The notes under the pieces: generated by a model | What the model was told of the DNA's origin: nothing | The model's database searches: none | What the model saw: only the letters and a program-made list of their open reading frames with translations | Translations under genes and position numbers: made by a program | Assembly: GCF_900109145.1 (NCBI RefSeq) | Contig: NZ_FNYY01000002.1 | Location: 372,001 to 436,000 of the forward strand | DNA length: 64,000 nt | DNA from: Marinovum algicola | Lineage (GTDB): Bacteria > Pseudomonadota > Alphaproteobacteria > Rhodobacterales > Rhodobacteraceae | Direction of reading: 5' to 3' | Part shown: positions 62,653-64,000 of the stretch, piece by piece | Position numbering within the stretch: the stretch's first letter is position 1 | How the letters are laid out: every line of letters begins with the position of its first letter

Positions 62653-63569
62653 GACGCATCCTCCACCATCCAGGCGCAGAGCCTGCCGAAATCGATCCCC
62701 TGATGCGCCGCCTGTTCGGGGACCAGCGAGGTCGGTGTCATGCCGGGCTGGGTGTTGGTCTCGAGCAGGATCAGCCCGGCAAGCCCCCTGCCCTCGTCCC
62801 AGCGGAAATCGGTGCGGCTCACCCCGCGACAGCCCAGCGCCACATGGGCGCGCAGGGCGTAGTCGAGACAGGCGTCGGCGATCTCCTGCGGGATGTCGGC
62901 AGGCACCACGTGGCGCGATCCGCCTTCCTTGTACTTGGCGTCGTAGTCATACCAGCCGGTGGTCAGGATATCGGTCACCGCCAGCGCCCCAGGATCGTTC
63001 TCTCCGGCGCCCATAACCGTGGTGGTCAGCTCACGGCCCGGCGCAAAGGCCTCGACCATCACCTCTTCCGGCATGTCGTCAGAGAGCTGCGGCGGGCCGT
63101 TGTTTTCCGCGTCGATCAGGTAGACGCCCACCGAAGAGCCTTCGTTGTTGGGTTTGACCACGTAGGGCGGGGGCAGAACGTGACGCTGGCGCACCTCGGC
63201 GGCGGTGGCGATCACGCTGTCGACCACCGGCAGCCCGGCGGCGCGATAGACCTCTTTCGAACGCTGCTTGTCCATCGCCAGCGCCGAGGCCAGCACGCCG
63301 GAATGGGTATAGGGCAGATGCAGCCACTCCAGCAGGCCCTGCACGCAGCCATCTTCGCCCCAACGGCCGTGCAGCGCGTTGAAGACAACGTCGGGCTGCG
63401 CCTCGGCGAGCCGCGCGGCCAGATCCGGCCCGGCATCTATTTCAACGACTTCAAAGCCTTCGCTCCTGAGCGCCTTGGCGCATTCGCGCCCGGAAGACAG
63501 TGACACTTCGCGCTCGGCAGAAGGGCCACCCATCAACACCGCTACTCGGGAGCCTGCCCTGCTCGACAT
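62640..63569 (-). CDS. ddl: D-alanine-D-alanine ligase
   Basis: ATP-grasp enzyme making the D-Ala-D-Ala dipeptide for peptidoglycan, 309 aa. [54 protein letters not shown] and [19 protein letters not shown] are signatures. GAGG stands 11 nt before the ATG at 63569 and 5 nt before a GTG at 63575, which is a possible alternative start. It overlaps ftsQ by 13 nt and follows murB in the dcw order. Confidence 0.96.
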   Translation of the reverse strand: MSSRAGSRVAVLMGGPSAEREVSLSSGRECAKALRSEGFEVVEIDAGPDLAARLAEAQPDVVFNALHGRWGEDGCVQGLLEWLHLPYTHSGVLASALAMDKQRSKEVYRAAGLPVVDSVIATAAEVRQRHVLPPPYVVKPNNEGSSVGVYLIDAENNGPPQLSDDMPEEVMVEAFAPGRELTTTVMGAGENDPGALAVTDILTTGWYDYDAKYKEGGSRHVVPADIPQEIADACLDYALRAHVALGCRGVSRTDFRWDEGRGLAGLILLETNTQPGMTPTSLVPEQAAHQGIDFGRLCAWMVEDASCHR

Positions 63570-63619
63570 GCCCACTCGTGCCTCAACTTGTCTGGACCTG
63601 CCCGGTCCTCGTTTGTTTT

Positions 63620-63639
63620 GCGCCGTTTCGGCGCGTTTT
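63620..63639 (+). terminator. Plus-strand hairpin with T-run between ddl and murB
   Basis: GCGCC-GTTTC-GGCGC followed by GTTTTT on the plus strand. The genes here run the other way, so it would stop antisense transcription entering murB. Confidence 0.5.
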
Positions 63640-63726
63640 TATGATGAACCTGCCGGTTCTTGCCTCAGCCGCCCCGACCCCTGTCGGGATTCGGTACTCT
63701 GGGCGGGCCGTTTCGGCCTTGGCGGA

Positions 63727-64000
63727 TCAGGCTTTTTCGCCGACCCGCATGATTTCCCAGTGTAGCTCTATTCCACTGGTTTGAAAAACCCTTTTTCGCA
63801 CTTCCTCGCCCAGCGTTTCCAGATCCTGCGCCGTGGCCGCCCCGGTATTGATCAGAAAGTTGGAATGTTTTTCGCTCATCTGCGCCCCGCCGATGCTGAA
63901 ACCGCGCAGCCCGGCGTCGTCGATCAGCTTCCAGGCCTTGAGATCATGGGTGTCGTCCGCCTTGCCGGTGCTGGAAAACCCGGCCGGATTGCGAAAGGTC
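63727..64000 (-). CDS. murB: UDP-N-acetylenolpyruvoylglucosamine reductase, C-terminal part
   Basis: The last 91 codons of MurB, the FAD enzyme reducing UDP-GlcNAc-enolpyruvate to UDP-MurNAc; the rest lies beyond the right edge. [32 protein letters not shown] and [20 protein letters not shown] are the conserved C-terminal segments (the SEKHSNF stretch binds substrate), and the chain ends [12 protein letters not shown]. It is the first dcw gene here on the minus strand, 157 nt before ddl. Confidence 0.96.
   Translation of the reverse strand, partial: TFRNPAGFSSTGKADDTHDLKAWKLIDDAGLRGFSIGGAQMSEKHSNFLINTGAATAQDLETLGEEVRKRVFQTSGIELHWEIMRVGEKA

Noticed and set aside
1-64000. tRNA or rRNA genes, CRISPR arrays, insertion sequences or prophage
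   Set aside because: No cloverleaf with a TTCRANNC arm, no regularly spaced repeats, no transposase or integrase motif was seen. Small RNA genes could still be missed by eye.

Overview
This 64 kb window is chromosomal DNA of a high-GC alphaproteobacterium, most probably Rhodobacteraceae (Roseobacter/Rhodobacter group). The evidence is the murB-ddl-ftsQ-ftsA-ftsZ-lpxC-bamD-recN order, the aerobic cobaltochelatase genes cobS/cobT, a CarD-family regulator beside fdxA, an S4 protein and a Suv3-like helicase, and short intergenic repeats of a type common in that family. Genes are dense and many start codons overlap the preceding stop. I saw no transposase, integrase, phage gene, CRISPR array, rRNA or tRNA.

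Regions, left to right. (1) 1-2.6 kb: ribose-type sugar ABC transporter (permease cut by the window edge, binding protein) with an RpiR-family regulator; matching palindromes lie before the binding-protein gene and before the regulator. (2) 2.8-14.5 kb: purine degradation. xdhA-xdhB-xdhC, an NCS2 nucleobase permease and guanine deaminase lie head to tail on the minus strand, a LysR regulator diverges from xdhA, and adenine deaminase follows. Together they would import nucleobases and convert adenine, guanine and hypoxanthine to xanthine and urate. (3) 14.7-16.5 kb: 4-hydroxyphenylpyruvate dioxygenase with a divergent Lrp/AsnC regulator whose upstream region holds two palindromes. (4) 16.5-23.7 kb: Kef-type antiporter, carD, fdxA, S4 protein, Suv3-like RNA helicase, TPR protein. 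(5) 23.7-32.8 kb: SCP2 protein, hydrolases, oligoendopeptidase F, VOC protein, xseA, purD, SRPBCC protein. (6) 33-41.7 kb: malate synthase G, a C26 glutamine hydrolase, an HpcH/HpaI aldolase, a transglycosylase, gatB, and a 40-residue membrane miniprotein. (7) 41.7-48.9 kb: bolA, a J-domain protein, exported MsrB, an RskA-type anti-sigma factor with its ECF sigma factor, then cobS and cobT separated by two small secreted paralogues. (8) 49-54.3 kb: aminopeptidase P, DUF427 protein, ClC channel, FAD-linked oxidase. (9) 54.4-64 kb: recN, bamD, lpxC and the division/cell-wall (dcw) genes, ending in the C-terminal part of murB.

The least explained features are the two paralogous secreted proteins between cobS and cobT, each with a -10-like hexamer exactly 6 nt before its ATG and no Shine-Dalgarno; the ECF sigma/RskA/MsrB group with an ECF-like promoter before msrB; the 40-residue miniprotein at 40,987; an alpha/beta hydrolase without its nucleophile; and a hairpin plus U-tract in the carD leader. 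Most of the rest is ordinary core metabolism.
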